A stretch of DNA of 64,000 nt from NCBI RefSeq assembly GCF_002869765.1, contig NZ_PNOR01000020.1, forward strand, positions 1 through 64,000, written 5' to 3'. A program made the position numbers and the translations under genes. The first letter of the stretch is position 1, and the number at the start of each line of letters is the position of its first letter. Origin of the DNA: Deinococcus planocerae. GTDB lineage: Bacteria; Deinococcota; Deinococci; Deinococcales; Deinococcaceae. This document shows positions 10,462-21,484 of this stretch, piece after piece. Under the pieces are notes generated by a model. It searched no databases. It worked only from the letters and a program-made list of their open reading frames with translations, and had not been told where the DNA came from.

Positions 10462-10863
10462 TCAGTCCGCGTACACGGGCTCGATGGGGAAGATGCGGTC
10501 GGCCAGATTCTCCAGCCCCCGGCTTCCGGCGCGCCTCTGGCAGCCCTCGGTGCCCAGGCAGAGGGTCACGTAGCGGGTGCGGCGGGCGGCGACGACCACC
10601 CGGTAGACGGCGGCTTCGGAACGCGAGCGGGTGTAGTGGCACAGGTCGCAGTGCAGGGCGTTGCGGCCCCTCGGCTCCAGCGGCGTGAACTCGGCGAGCT
10701 GCTCACCGTGAACGAGGGCGAGGCGACCGTCCGCGACCGGGTAGAGCCCCAGGGTGGGCGCTCCCCCCTGCGGGTCCTCGCCGAACAGCTCGCGGTACGA
10801 CTCCGGGAAGAGTTCCCGCAGCACGTCGCGGGCGCTGTGCCTCTTCGGTGGGGTGTCACTCAT
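10462..10863 (-). CDS. FBP/FusB-type treble-clef zinc-finger protein
   Basis: A protein of 133 residues. The C-terminal half shows [16 protein letters not shown], then [11 protein letters not shown], the C-x2-C...C-x5-C pattern and the R-x-x-E-A spacing of the FusB/FBP treble-clef domain. FusB-type proteins bind elongation factor G; a ribosome-linked role is plausible here but unproven. The start at 10863 is supported by a -10 box TACACT (10871-10876) 7 bases upstream, which makes the gene leaderless. Longer frames to 10968 are not supported. Confidence 0.7.
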   Translation of the reverse strand: MSDTPPKRHSARDVLRELFPESYRELFGEDPQGGAPTLGLYPVADGRLALVHGEQLAEFTPLEPRGRNALHCDLCHYTRSRSEAAVYRVVVAARRTRYVTLCLGTEGCQRRAGSRGLENLADRIFPIEPVYAD

Positions 10864-10876
10864 GAGGGGCAGTGTA

Positions 10877-11154
10877 AGGGGCGGGAGAGGCCCCGAACGT
10901 GGAGGACCTGACGCATGTTGGAGAGGCGAGCCCTCACCACGCGCCCTGTGCTCCGAGCCGTGCGACACCTCATCCTCTGCGGCGGCCTGCGCGGGACGCT
11001 CAGCTCTTTGCGTCGTAGCTGCGCTCCCGGATGCCGTCCCCAGCGGTCATGGAGAGGATCAGGGCCAGGGAAGCCGCCGAGCGGGCCCTGGGTGTCCCAG
11101 TTCACGGGCCGGGAGAAGGTTCGCCATAAACAGAACGCCACCCGGCTTCTTCGC
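10877..11154. other. Divergent intergenic region before recO
   Basis: About 280 bases between two leaderless promoters that face outwards. Open frames on both strands lack coding bias or ribosome-binding sites. I see no gene or conserved element. Confidence 0.5.
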
Positions 11155-11166
11155 TAAACTGTTCTT

Positions 11167-11901
11167 GTGAGATCGCGCAGCACCACCCGCAGCGGCATCG
11201 TGATACGTCGGCGCGTGACACCCGCCGGGGACATCATCGTCACGCTGCTCACCCCGCAGGGCAAGGTCAAGGCCATCGCGCGCGGCGGGGTGCGCGGGCC
11301 GCTGGCGAGCCGCCTGAACCTCTTCCACCACGTCGGCGTGCAGGTCTACCAGACGCCGCAGGCCGACCTGGCGACCGTGCAGCAGGCGGTGCTGGAGGGC
11401 GCCCTGCCGAAGCTCGCCGAGCCCGGGAGGTACGCCTTCGCGCACCTGATGGCCGAACTCGCCGACGCCCTGTTTCAGGAGGGCGAGTTCAGCGAGCAGG
11501 CCTTCGAGCTGTTCGCGGGGGCCCTGCGCGGCGTCTCCCACCAGCCCGACCCCGAGTGGGTGGCCCTGGTGATGAGCTACAAGCTGCTCGGCCTGGCGGG
11601 CTTCGTGCAGCAGACGGCCCGCTGCGCCCGCTGCGGCGCCCCCCACCCCGAGCACCCCGATCCGCTGGGCGGGCAACTCCTGTGCTCCGCGTGCTCCAGC
11701 CTCCCCGCCTACCCGGAGGCCAGCCTCGACTTCCTGCGGAACGTGGTGCGGCGGAGTGTCCGGGTCAGCATGGAGGCCCCGGTGCCGGAAGGCGAGCGGC
11801 CCGCGCTGTGGCGGGCGCTGGAACGCTTCGTGACCGTGCAGGTGGGGAACGTGCAGAGCTGGCGGCAGTTAGTACCGCAGACATCTGTCGTTTCTGTTTA
11901 A
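11167..11901 (+). CDS. recO: DNA repair protein RecO
   Basis: A protein of 244 residues with the RecO N-terminal OB fold ([32 protein letters not shown]) and a zinc finger with CARCGAP and CSACS. RecO loads RecA onto SSB-covered single-stranded DNA together with RecR in the RecFOR pathway, which carries much of the recombinational repair in Deinococcus because RecBC is absent there. The GTG start follows a -10 box TAAACT (11155-11160) by 6 bases, so the mRNA is probably leaderless. The gene is single. Confidence 0.95.
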   Translation: MRSRSTTRSGIVIRRRVTPAGDIIVTLLTPQGKVKAIARGGVRGPLASRLNLFHHVGVQVYQTPQADLATVQQAVLEGALPKLAEPGRYAFAHLMAELADALFQEGEFSEQAFELFAGALRGVSHQPDPEWVALVMSYKLLGLAGFVQQTARCARCGAPHPEHPDPLGGQLLCSACSSLPAYPEASLDFLRNVVRRSVRVSMEAPVPEGERPALWRALERFVTVQVGNVQSWRQLVPQTSVVSV

Positions 11902-11933
11902 CCTGTAAATCCAGAGTGTTTCATTACTGGCCG

Positions 11934-12182
11934 TCAGTACCGCCGATGTGGTTTCCCTCTTCTGGCGCAAAACCATTCTATTCCCCTGTTGTGAAGAACG
12001 AGGTAGGCGCTATTCCTACCAGGGCACGGCCATACCAGGACGTTCACAATCGGAATGACCACAGCCGAGCTGCCCACCTGCGCTTTGATCTGAGCAATGT
12101 TTCCGAGGCTCAGGAGCCAAAAGAGGCCACAGATAAAAACCACGCGCGTAAGAATTGCCGGACGTTTCCCAAAAGAAAGCAT
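11934..12182 (-). CDS. Possible small membrane protein in a low-GC patch
   Basis: An open frame of 82 residues with two hydrophobic segments (VVFICGLFWLLSLGNIAQI and SSAVVIPIVNVLVW) and a basic tail. The region 11900-12235 is clearly poorer in GC than its surroundings, so it may be an acquired remnant. No ribosome-binding site or homology is evident. It may instead be non-coding. Confidence 0.35.
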   Translation of the reverse strand: MLSFGKRPAILTRVVFICGLFWLLSLGNIAQIKAQVGSSAVVIPIVNVLVWPCPGRNSAYLVLHNRGIEWFCARRGKPHRRY

Positions 12183-12233
12183 CAGGCTAAGCTTACGAAG
12201 CCATCCGTCACCTCCGCCTGACAGCCGGTCGTA

Positions 12234-13124
<891 letters not shown>

Positions 13125-13293
13125 GGGGCGCAGGCTAGCGGCTGCGGCGGCGGGACTCGGGCGCAGGAGGCACAGTCGGACTTGAGGGTGGCTTGACGCG
13201 CGACTTACCCGGCGGTCAGGCGCCCTGTCGTGAGAAGGGCCCGGCGGGAATCCCCACACTCACCCCGCCGCCCGCCGCGTTAGGCTGCCCGCG

Positions 13294-14538
13294 ATGGCCC
13301 CGCACCCCGACCTCACGGACGCGCTGGTGATCGGCGGCGGCCCCTCCGGGCTGAGCCTCGCCGCCGAACTCGCCGCGTGCGGCCTGAGCGTGCGCCTCGT
13401 CGCCCCCCACCCGCCGCGCCCCTTCCCCGCCACCTACGGCGCGTGGCTGGACGAGGTGCCGCTCCCCGTTCGCCCCGCCCTCGCCCAGGTGTGGACGGAC
13501 GTGCGGGTGTACACGGGCGAGGCCCCCACCCCCCTCCTGCGCCCCTACGCCCTGTTCGACAATCCCCGCCTGCTGGAAACGCTGCTCGCGCGGGCGGGCT
13601 CGGGCCTGACCTGGACCGTCGGTGCGGCGGCGTGTGCCGAGCGGGTGGGGGAGGGGTGGGAGGTCCGGGGCCGTGGCGGCGAACGGTGGCGGACCCGGCT
13701 GGTGGTGGACGCGGGGGGGCATCTCGGCGGGCTGAAGCGGCCCGCCCACCCGGGCGGCGCGGCCCTCCAGACGGCCTTCGGGCTCGTCGCGCGCTTTGGC
13801 CGCCCGCCCGGTCCTCCCGGCGGAATGGTGTGGATGGACTACCGCGCGGGCCACCTCCCGCCCGACGAGGTTCGTGCCGCCCCGACCTTCCTCTACACCA
13901 TGCACCTCGGAGAGGACCGTTACCTCGTGGAGGAGACGAGCCTGATCGCCCGCCCCGGCCTCACGAGAGAATTGCTCGAACGCCGGTTGCACGCCCGCCT
14001 CGCCGCGCAGGGCACCCCGCCGGGTGAGGTCGAGAGCACCGAGTGGGTCGCCTTTCCGATGAACACGGCGGCCCCCGCGCCCGGCGCCGTCCTCGCCTTC
14101 GGGTCGGCGGCGGGGCTGGTCCACCCGATCAGCGGGTTTCAGGTCGCCGGGGCCCTGCACGACGCTCCCGCCGTCGCGCGGGCGGTCGCGGGGGCGCTGG
14201 ACCGTCACGGCCCCGCCCAGGCCGTCCAGGCCGGTTGGGACACGCTCTGGCCCGGGGAGCGCCGCGCCGCCCGCGAGGTCGCCCTGCTCGACGCCGACGC
14301 CCTGCTCGCCCTGCCGGGAACCCTGCTGCCCGCCTTCTTCGCCGCCTTCTTCCAGTTACCCGCCTCCGAGTGGCACGCCTTCCTGGCCCCCCGCACGAAG
14401 GCCGGGGCCCTCGCCCGCACGATGCTGCGGCTCTTCGCCCACGCGCCGAACCCGGTCCGGGTGCCCCTCGCCCGCGCCGCGCTGGGGCAGGCGGGCCCGA
14501 GCGGGCGGGCGCTGCGGGCGGCGGTGGGGGGAGGCTGA
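13294..14538 (+). CDS. crtL: Lycopene cyclase (CrtL-type)
   Basis: A protein of 414 residues. N-terminal FAD fold (DALVIGGGPSGLSLAAELAA), MDYR, the EETSL cyclase motif (YLVEETSLIARP), AFPMNT, and a second dinucleotide motif FGSAAGLVHPISGFQVAGAL match lycopene beta-/mono-cyclases. In the deinoxanthin pathway such an enzyme (CrtLm) closes one end ring. A -10 box TAGGCT (13281-13286) stands 7 bases before the ATG, indicating a leaderless mRNA. It is about 10 kb from the other carotenoid genes in this window and has no operon partner. Confidence 0.92.
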   Translation: MAPHPDLTDALVIGGGPSGLSLAAELAACGLSVRLVAPHPPRPFPATYGAWLDEVPLPVRPALAQVWTDVRVYTGEAPTPLLRPYALFDNPRLLETLLARAGSGLTWTVGAAACAERVGEGWEVRGRGGERWRTRLVVDAGGHLGGLKRPAHPGGAALQTAFGLVARFGRPPGPPGGMVWMDYRAGHLPPDEVRAAPTFLYTMHLGEDRYLVEETSLIARPGLTRELLERRLHARLAAQGTPPGEVESTEWVAFPMNTAAPAPGAVLAFGSAAGLVHPISGFQVAGALHDAPAVARAVAGALDRHGPAQAVQAGWDTLWPGERRAAREVALLDADALLALPGTLLPAFFAAFFQLPASEWHAFLAPRTKAGALARTMLRLFAHAPNPVRVPLARAALGQAGPSGRALRAAVGGG

Positions 14539-14544
14539 CCTGGG

Positions 14545-14915
14545 CAGGCCGCAGGCCCTCCGCCTCGACCCTCACCGGGATGCGCCGGGGCAGTTCCGAC
14601 CTCCGGGCAGAAGACCGCCCGAATTGGGTCGGGAACGCCGTTGATCACGCCGGGCATTTCGGTGAAGCCGGGCGTGGCGTTCACCATCCCGAAGACCCGC
14701 CCCCAGGCCGCTCCCCGGTCGAGGCTCCCCAGCATGGAGCGGGCCACCGACCGCGCCGACTGCCACGCCTGCTCCGGGCTGACCTCGGCGCCGATCTCGC
14801 AGAAGGGTGGGGCGAGCGAGCTGCCCCGTGTCTGTGGACCGTCCCCCGAGATGATCGCCCACAACGCGCACCAGGACGAAAGGCCGCACCACCTCGGCGA
14901 GGGCGGAATGAGACC
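14545..14915 (-). pseudogene. Decayed RidA/YjgF-family gene
   Basis: On the minus strand one frame reads WAIISGDGPQTRGSSLAPPF, IGAEVSPEQAWQSARSVA, MLGSLDRGAAWGRVFGMVN and TPGFTEMPGVINGVPD, which matches RidA-family imine/enamine deaminases. Near 14597 the homology jumps to another frame (SELPRRIPVRVEAE, the usual C-terminal strand). The segment between, which in RidA carries the conserved Arg (RHARSAVG-type), is missing, and the N-terminal strand also seems out of frame. So this is a frameshifted, deleted remnant, not a working gene. Sequencing error could explain a shift but not the lost segment. Confidence 0.6.
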
Positions 14916-15021
14916 GGGTTCACGGCCCTGGGATGCTGGAGTGCTGGCCGAGCCTCCCCACTCCGGTCCAAGCGTCCCTGCGCCCCGGACAATTGCCTAG
15001 ACGCCTGCCTATACTGGGGTC

Positions 15022-15687
<666 letters not shown>

Positions 15688-15714
15688 GCCCGACCCCCAA
15701 GGAGTTTTCCCCCC

Positions 15715-16599
15715 ATGACCACCCTCGAAAGCCTGATGAACGCGCCCGCCCCCGCCTCCGCCTGGGTGCTGGCGCAGGATTGTGCGGAGACGGGCCTCGA
15801 CCCGGAAGCCATCCGCGCCGAGATGGCCCGCCGCATCGGGGAGATGCGCGCCTCGGTCGAGCGCGGTCTGCGGAGTGACGCGAGGAGCATCACGGGCATG
15901 GTGGGCTGGAACGCCAAGGGGCTGTGGGACGCGCCCGACGTGCTGGGAGCGCCGCTGCTGAGGCGGGTGCAGGCCTACGCGATGGCCGTGAACGAGGAAA
16001 ACGCCCGCATGGGCCGCATCGTCGCCGCACCCACGGCGGGAAGCGCGGGCACGATTCCCGGGGCACTCCTCGGCGTGGCGGATCACCTCGGCCTCCCCGA
16101 CGAGCGGCTGGTGGACCCCCTGATCCTGGCGGCAGGGGTGGGCAAGGCGATCAGCAAACGGATGTTCATCTCGGGCGCGGCGGGCGGCTGTCAGGCCGAG
16201 ATCGGGTCGAGCGCCGCGATGGCCGCCGCCGCCGTCGTGGAGTTGCTGGGCGGCAGCCCCCGCGCCTGTGTCCACGCCGCGTCCCTGGCCCTGATGAACA
16301 CCATCGGCCTGGTGTGCGACCCGGTGGGCGGGTATGTCGAGGTGCCCTGTGTCAGCCGCAACGCCTTTTTCGCCGTCCACGCCGTCAGTGCCGCGCAACT
16401 GGCGCTGGCGCAGCTCGAATCGTTCATCCCGCCCGACGAGGTGGTGGGCGCGATGGCCTCGGTAGGCCGCCTGATGCCCGCCGAACTCCGGGAGACGGCG
16501 GAGGGCGGGCTGGCGCAGACGCCGACGGGGTTGGCGGTGACGGCGCGGATGGAAGGCCGGGAGGGCGAGAGCGGCATGATCGAACTGCCGATGGCCTGA
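15715..16599 (+). CDS. sdaAA: L-serine dehydratase, iron-sulfur type, alpha subunit
   Basis: A protein of 294 residues, the catalytic subunit. It shows [37 protein letters not shown] and [18 protein letters not shown]; the conserved Cys residues in the last two are the expected cluster ligands. Unlike sdaAB this gene has a Shine-Dalgarno (AAGGAG), as expected for an internal cistron. It ends 24 bases before the convergent Uma2 gene. Confidence 0.95.
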   Translation: MTTLESLMNAPAPASAWVLAQDCAETGLDPEAIRAEMARRIGEMRASVERGLRSDARSITGMVGWNAKGLWDAPDVLGAPLLRRVQAYAMAVNEENARMGRIVAAPTAGSAGTIPGALLGVADHLGLPDERLVDPLILAAGVGKAISKRMFISGAAGGCQAEIGSSAAMAAAAVVELLGGSPRACVHAASLALMNTIGLVCDPVGGYVEVPCVSRNAFFAVHAVSAAQLALAQLESFIPPDEVVGAMASVGRLMPAELRETAEGGLAQTPTGLAVTARMEGREGESGMIELPMA

Positions 16600-16623
16600 G
16601 TGGGCGGCGTTTTCTCCTTCTCC

Positions 16624-17184
16624 CTACAGAACTCCCCGGTACATCTCCTCCAGGCTCAGCGAGCGGCCCAGGCAGGGCACGGCCACCTGCCCCGCCCCCC
16701 GGTGCTCGCGCATGACCCAGCCCGCCTCCCCGCGCTGGTACTCCACGACGTACCGCTCGTCCTGCGAGACGATGAGGTAGGTCTGGAGCGTGGGAATGGC
16801 CGTGTAGACCTGATGCTTGGTGCGACGGTCGTTGTGGGCCGTGCTGCCGGAGAGGACCTCGACCAGCAGGCAAGGGGCCGTCTCGAAATAGCGCCCCGGC
16901 TGCTCTCCGCTGCACACGAGCATCACGTCTGGGTAGAAGTAGCTCGACGCGCTGGGGATGTAGAGTTGCATGTCGGACTGGTAGATGCGGCAGCCCAGAC
17001 GGTCGGCGTCGGGCAGCAGGGCCGCCATGATGCGCCCGCTGATCCGCACATGCTCCCCGCTCGCCCCCGCCTGGGCATGCAGCGGGTACACGAAGCCGCC
17101 CACGTACTCGCGCTTGTAGGGACTCTCGCGCTCGGTACGCAGGTAATCGGCCTCGCTCATCGCCCGGGGGGCAGGGTCCGTCAT
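16624..17184 (-). CDS. Uma2-family (DUF820) PD-(D/E)XK-like protein
   Basis: A protein of 186 residues with the Uma2 layout: SEADYLRTERESPYKREYVG at the start, then YFYPDVMLVC and LLVEVLSGSTAHNDRRTKHQ, which supply the Asp, the E-x-S/L strand and the Lys of a restriction-endonuclease-like fold. The function of this widespread family is not established. Its ATG overlaps the stop of the upstream membrane-protein gene (ATGA at 17181-17184), placing it in an operon led by a PadR regulator. Confidence 0.88.
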   Translation of the reverse strand: MTDPAPRAMSEADYLRTERESPYKREYVGGFVYPLHAQAGASGEHVRISGRIMAALLPDADRLGCRIYQSDMQLYIPSASSYFYPDVMLVCSGEQPGRYFETAPCLLVEVLSGSTAHNDRRTKHQVYTAIPTLQTYLIVSQDERYVVEYQRGEAGWVMREHRGAGQVAVPCLGRSLSLEEMYRGVL

Positions 17185-17744
17185 GGGGTTAGTTTACGGC
17201 GGCGGAGACGGATCCCTGCCGTGATGCTGAGCAGCCCCACCACGAGACAGCTCAGCGAGAAGATCAGGCTGCCGGTAGTAAAGGTGTAAGTCGCGAAATC
17301 GTAGCTGGGGCTGTCCGTTAACGTGCCGTCGGGTTCATGCCAGACCCCCTCCGAACGCACGAGAACACCTAGCACCCAAATCCAGAGCGGAATGAGCGTC
17401 AGAATGACGGTCCCCAGCCAGAGCCTCACCCGCAACCACCCCAGCGCGAGGCCGGTGCCGGTCAGGAGGCCCAGGAACAGCAGGTCGAAGCGAACCGGAT
17501 TCGCCAGACCCCAAGTGCCCAGCGGGTTGGTATCGATGTGCCAGGCCGCCCGGGAGATCAGAACCGGCACCGCCAGCCAGCAGGCGGCCAGGGCCAGTGC
17601 GGCGGTCAAGGAGAGGAGGCCCTGGGAGAGCAGGGAGGTCACTCTGGCCCGGCGCAGGGTCCGCCGGACGTCCGACGCCCACCCCGCATCCTCCACGCTC
17701 GCCGCCTCGTTCTCCATCCCGCGCCGCCAGTCGTCGGGCCTCAT
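17181..17744 (-). CDS. Membrane protein cotranscribed with PadR regulator
   Basis: A protein of 187 residues with about four hydrophobic segments (ALALAACWLAVPVLI, FDLLFLGLLTGTGLALGWL, VILTLIPLWIWVLGVLV, LIFSLSCLVVGLLSITAG) after a soluble, acidic N-terminus. PadR genes are often followed by such partner proteins. The ATG at 17744 overlaps the PadR stop, and the stop overlaps the next start, so the three genes are tightly coupled. Function unknown. Confidence 0.8.
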   Translation of the reverse strand: MRPDDWRRGMENEAASVEDAGWASDVRRTLRRARVTSLLSQGLLSLTAALALAACWLAVPVLISRAAWHIDTNPLGTWGLANPVRFDLLFLGLLTGTGLALGWLRVRLWLGTVILTLIPLWIWVLGVLVRSEGVWHEPDGTLTDSPSYDFATYTFTTGSLIFSLSCLVVGLLSITAGIRLRRRKLTP

Positions 17745-18043
17745 GTCAGGGCTCCTCTCCGGGGGGCGGCGGGTGCGCTCTCCGACTTCTCCCGCGCCAG
17801 TCTCAGCCCCTCTTGGGTCAGCGTGTAGACGTGCCTCGGCGGCTTGCCCGCGTGCGGCGAGTCCTCCCACTCGGCCTCCAGGTAGCCCTGCGCGTGCAGC
17901 CGCTGGAGGATCGGGTAGAGCGTCCCGCCCTTCAGCCCCGCCCTCCGGCTCAGGTCGTAGCCGTAACTGGGGCCGGGATGGGAGGAGAGCAGGGCGGCGA
18001 GCACGGCGCGGGTGTGCGGGCTGGAGTTGGGCGAGCGGGCCAT
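17741..18043 (-). CDS. PadR-family transcriptional regulator
   Basis: A protein of 100 residues consisting of the PadR winged helix: SYGYDLSRRAGLKGGTLYPI, LQRLHAQGYLEAEWE and GKPPRHVYTLTQEGLRLARE. It lacks a long C-terminal dimerisation domain, as in subfamily 2. It probably represses its own operon (membrane protein and Uma2), because a 12-bp palindrome lies directly upstream. Confidence 0.93.
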   Translation of the reverse strand: MARSPNSSPHTRAVLAALLSSHPGPSYGYDLSRRAGLKGGTLYPILQRLHAQGYLEAEWEDSPHAGKPPRHVYTLTQEGLRLAREKSESAPAAPRRGALT

Positions 18044-18051
18044 ACTCTATT

Positions 18052-18063
18052 TCTATATATAGA
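18052..18063. promoter_or_regulatory. Palindrome in the padR promoter
   Basis: TCTATATATAGA, a perfect 12-bp palindrome and strongly AT-rich in a GC-rich setting, lies 8 bases upstream of the padR ATG. It would overlap the -10 region. Probably the PadR operator. Confidence 0.55.
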
Positions 18064-18098
18064 CTTTGAAGTCAAGAGGAGGCGAACCTCCCCTGTCC

Positions 18099-18781
18099 TC
18101 AGGCGGGGACGCTCAGGCCCAGGGCCTCACGCAACTCGGCGTGTGTACCGAGGACCCGTGCTGCGCCCGCGCCCAGCAGCGCTCCCGCGCCGTCCGGGTG
18201 GGCGTGTCCGCCCGCGAGGAGGCCCCAGACGGTCGCTCCCGCCGCCACGCCCGCGCGCAGGCCCGTCACGCTGTCCTCCACGACGAGGCAGCGGGTGGGG
18301 GAGACGCCGAGGGCCGCCGCCGCGTGGAGGTACAGGTCGGGGAGGGGCTTGCCGCGCCCGCCGACGTGCGCCGGGTCGTAAGCGTGCTGACCCACCAGCC
18401 CCGCGAGACCCGCCGCCGCGAGCTTGAGGTGCAACCTCCCCCGCTGGCTGTTGCTCGCCACCGCGAAAGGAAGGCCCGCCGCGCTCAGCGCCCGCAGGGT
18501 ATCCGCCGCCCCCTCGATGGCCGGGGTGTCCTGGAAAGCGGCGGCGAGGCGCTCGTCCAGCAGGGAGACGAAGTGGCCGGGCCGCTCCCAGCCGTGCTCG
18601 GCGCGCAGCCAGGCGAAGAGCGCCTCGTGCGTCCCGCCCACCGCCCGCGCGAGCAGGGCCTCCCGGTCGAGCATGAGCCCATGTTCGGCCAGGGCCTGGG
18701 TCCACACGGTATTTGCCAGCGCCTCGCTGTCCACGAGCACACCGTCGAGGTCGAAGAGGACAGCTTCAAAGTCGTGCCCGC

Positions 18782-18785
<4 letters not shown>
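18099..18785 (-). CDS. HAD-superfamily hydrolase (beta-phosphoglucomutase-like)
   Basis: A protein of 228 residues with the HAD motifs: [11 protein letters not shown] (nucleophile Asp), VASNSQRG (motif II), GKPLPDLYL (motif III Lys) and [19 protein letters not shown] (motif IV). It belongs to the subgroup IA phosphatases/phosphoglucomutases; substrate unknown. The GTG start at 18785 overlaps the HIT gene stop (GTGA), so the two are coupled. Confidence 0.9.
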
Positions 18786-19150
<365 letters not shown>

Positions 19151-19199
19151 GCCTTCACTCTAAGGGGGCCGCGCCCCCCGGAACGGCAGACTCAGGGAC

Positions 19200-20240
19200 A
19201 TGAGCCGACGTTCTCCCCGTCTTTCCAAGCGTCTGCTGCTCGCCGCCGGGATCGGGCTGCTCGCCGCCCGGCGGACGCTGGCGACTCCCTACGCCCTGAG
19301 CGGCAGGCGCGTGCTGATCACGGGCGGGTCGCGCGGCCTGGGGCTGGCGCTCGCCCGCGAGTTCACGTCGCGGGGGGCCCGGGTGGTCCTGATGGCTCGC
19401 AGCGCCCCCGAGCTGGAGCGCGCCGCCGCCGACCTGCGGGGCCGGGGGGCCACCGTCCACACCGTGACGGGCGACCTGACCGTGGCCGCCGACATCGAGC
19501 GCGCGGTCGAGGAGGTCGCCCGGGTGTACGGCGGCCTCGACGTGCTCGTGCACAACGCGGGGCTGATTCAGGTCGGGCCGCTGGAGAATATGACGGAAGC
19601 CGACTTCCGCGAGATCACGGAGATCAACGCCTTCGCGCCCCTGCGCCTCACCCGCGCGGCCCTGCCCCTGCTGCGCGCCTCGCGGGGGCGGGTGCTGATC
19701 GTGTCCTCCATCGGCGGCAAGGTCGCCGTGCCCCACCTCGCCCCGTACTCGTTCAGCAAGTTCGCCGTCACCGGGCTCGGGCAGGCCCTGCGCGCCGAAC
19801 TCGCCCGCGAGGGGGTGGGCGTGACCACCGTCTGCCCCTGGCTGATGCAGACCGGGAGCCCGCGCCACGCCCTCGTGAAGGGGCAGGTCACGAAGGAATA
19901 CACCCTCTTCGCCACCCTCGACAACCTGCCCCTGCTGTCTCTCGACACCACCGTCGCCGCCCGCCGCATGGTGGACGCCCTCGTGCGCGGCGACGCCGAG
20001 GCGATGATCGGCGGCCCCGCCCTGCTGATGCGCTACGCCCAGGCCCTCGCGCCGCAGCTCACCGCCGACCTCCTGGCGCTGGGGAACCGTTTCCTGCCGG
20101 GCCCCTCCACCGGGGACCGCGCGGTGCCGGGCGCGAGTGCGGAAACGGCGCTGACCCGCAAAAACCCCATCAAGCGCGCGTCGGAGGCCGAGTTCAACGA
20201 GGGGGGCAGCGTCGCTTCGGGGGGAGAGGGGCGGTCCTGA
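19200..20240 (+). CDS. Short-chain dehydrogenase/reductase with N-terminal anchor
   Basis: A protein of 346 residues. After a basic, hydrophobic N-terminus ([14 protein letters not shown]), a classical SDR domain has [21 protein letters not shown] and the active YSFSK. The C-terminal 80 residues extend beyond the usual SDR and include [15 protein letters not shown]. Substrate unknown. It diverges from the HIT gene and converges on nadE. Confidence 0.9.
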   Translation: MSRRSPRLSKRLLLAAGIGLLAARRTLATPYALSGRRVLITGGSRGLGLALAREFTSRGARVVLMARSAPELERAAADLRGRGATVHTVTGDLTVAADIERAVEEVARVYGGLDVLVHNAGLIQVGPLENMTEADFREITEINAFAPLRLTRAALPLLRASRGRVLIVSSIGGKVAVPHLAPYSFSKFAVTGLGQALRAELAREGVGVTTVCPWLMQTGSPRHALVKGQVTKEYTLFATLDNLPLLSLDTTVAARRMVDALVRGDAEAMIGGPALLMRYAQALAPQLTADLLALGNRFLPGPSTGDRAVPGASAETALTRKNPIKRASEAEFNEGGSVASGGEGRS

Positions 20241-20243
20241 GCC

Positions 20244-20331
20244 GCGGTCAGCTCTCCGCCATCCGCATAAGGGAAGCGTTCGCCCGGGCATCGGCGAACA
20301 CTTCTTCCTGTCTTCGCTGAGGGCTGACCGC
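20244..20331. repeat. Inverted copies of a GCGGTCAGC element between convergent genes
   Basis: GCGGTCAGC (20244-20252) and GCTGACCGC (20323-20331) are inverted copies about 70 bases apart, between the ends of the SDR gene and nadE. The same core recurs in the GTCAGCC arrays at 1381 and 63895. It may form a large hairpin acting as a terminator. Confidence 0.5.
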
Positions 20332-21162
20332 TCACCCCACCCCCTCGTCGAACGGCGTCACCGGCACCGCCCGTTTGTGCCGGGTCGCCAGGAAGAGCCG
20401 TTCGAGCCGCTCGGCGACCTCCCCCGGCACCTCGCGCCCCTCCAGGTAGTCGTCGATCTGGCGGTAGGTCAGGCCGAGCGCCACCTCGTCGGGGAGGCCG
20501 GGGCGGTCGTCCTCCAGGTCGGCGGTGGGCACCTTGCGCCAGGTGCTCTCGGGAGCGCCGAGGTGTTCGAGGAGGCGCGCCCCCTGCCGCTTGGTCAGGC
20601 CCGTGAGCGGCGTGAGGTCCACCCCGCCGTCGCCGTACTTGGTAAAAAAGCCCGTCACCGCCTCGGCGGCGTGGTCGGTGCCCACGACGAGCAGGTTTTC
20701 CTGACCGGCGACCGCGTACTGGGCGATCATCCGCTCGCGCGCCTTGATGTTCCCCCGCACGAAGTCGCGCAGCGGCGTGCCCAGCGCGGCGTGGGCCGCC
20801 CCCGCGCTCGCGTCCGCCGCCGCCTTGATGTTCACGGTGAGGGTGCGGTCGGGGCGGATGAATCCCAGGGCGGTCTGGGCGTCCGCCTCGTCGGCCTGCT
20901 CCCCGTACGGCAGCCGCATGGCGACGAAGGTGCACTCCCCGCCGCCCCCGCGCACCCGCTCGGCGGCCAGTTGGCACAGCCGCCCCGCGAGGGTGCTGTC
21001 CTGCCCGCCGCTGATCCCCAGCACGAAGCCGCGCGCGGGAGTGCGCCCCAGGTAGCCCACCAGAAAGGCCACCCGGCGCTCGACCTCGGCGGCGGGGTCG
21101 ATGTCGGGCAGGACGTGGAGGTCGCGGAGGATGTGTTCCCGGAGGGCAGGGTCGGCAGGCAT
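20332..21162 (-). CDS. nadE: NH3-dependent NAD+ synthetase
   Basis: A protein of 276 residues with the N-type ATP pyrophosphatase loop [40 protein letters not shown] and LTKRQGARL. It lacks the glutaminase domain, so ammonia is the nitrogen donor for the last step from nicotinate adenine dinucleotide to NAD+. The -10 box TACACT (21169-21174) lies 6 bases before the ATG: leaderless. The niacin-salvage operon lies about 2 kb away on the other strand. Confidence 0.96.
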   Translation of the reverse strand: MPADPALREHILRDLHVLPDIDPAAEVERRVAFLVGYLGRTPARGFVLGISGGQDSTLAGRLCQLAAERVRGGGGECTFVAMRLPYGEQADEADAQTALGFIRPDRTLTVNIKAAADASAGAAHAALGTPLRDFVRGNIKARERMIAQYAVAGQENLLVVGTDHAAEAVTGFFTKYGDGGVDLTPLTGLTKRQGARLLEHLGAPESTWRKVPTADLEDDRPGLPDEVALGLTYRQIDDYLEGREVPGEVAERLERLFLATRHKRAVPVTPFDEGVG

Positions 21163-21174
21163 GGCGGGAGTGTA

Positions 21175-21484
21175 AGCCGTCCGGTCGCGGGTAGGCTTTC
21201 ACCGTCTTTCCGCGACCGGCGCAGAAGGCGGAAGGCAGAAAGCAGCAGGCCGGGGGCAAGCTTTTCTCTTGACCAGGTTCAACCTATCGGGGCAGAAGAG
21301 GTTTGACCCTCGCCCCTTGCGGGAGAGGGCGTTGCGAAGCAACGGGAGAGGGGGCGTGTGACCCACATGGCCGCCCCCTCAAAGCCAACGGACGCAGGCC
21401 ACTCGGCACAGAGAAAAGCCTGGGCCATAAGCGAGTGCCCTGGCCTTCTGCCTTCGACCTTCTGCTCGCACTCGTGCAGAAGGT
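21175..21484. other. Intergenic region with a dispersed repeat
   Basis: About 310 bases without a credible gene. It contains a family-B repeat (21299-21366) and GC-rich remnants between the nadE promoter and the end of the quinone oxidoreductase gene. Confidence 0.6.
21299..21366 (+). repeat. Dispersed intergenic repeat, family B, copy 1
   Basis: Contains the block GACCCTCGCCCCTTGCGGG, then GCGAAGCAACGGGAGAGG and GCGTGTGACCCAC. Related copies lie at 35454-35540 (inverted) and 57986-58055. This copy lacks an internal segment of about 22 bases found in the other two. Confidence 0.8.
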
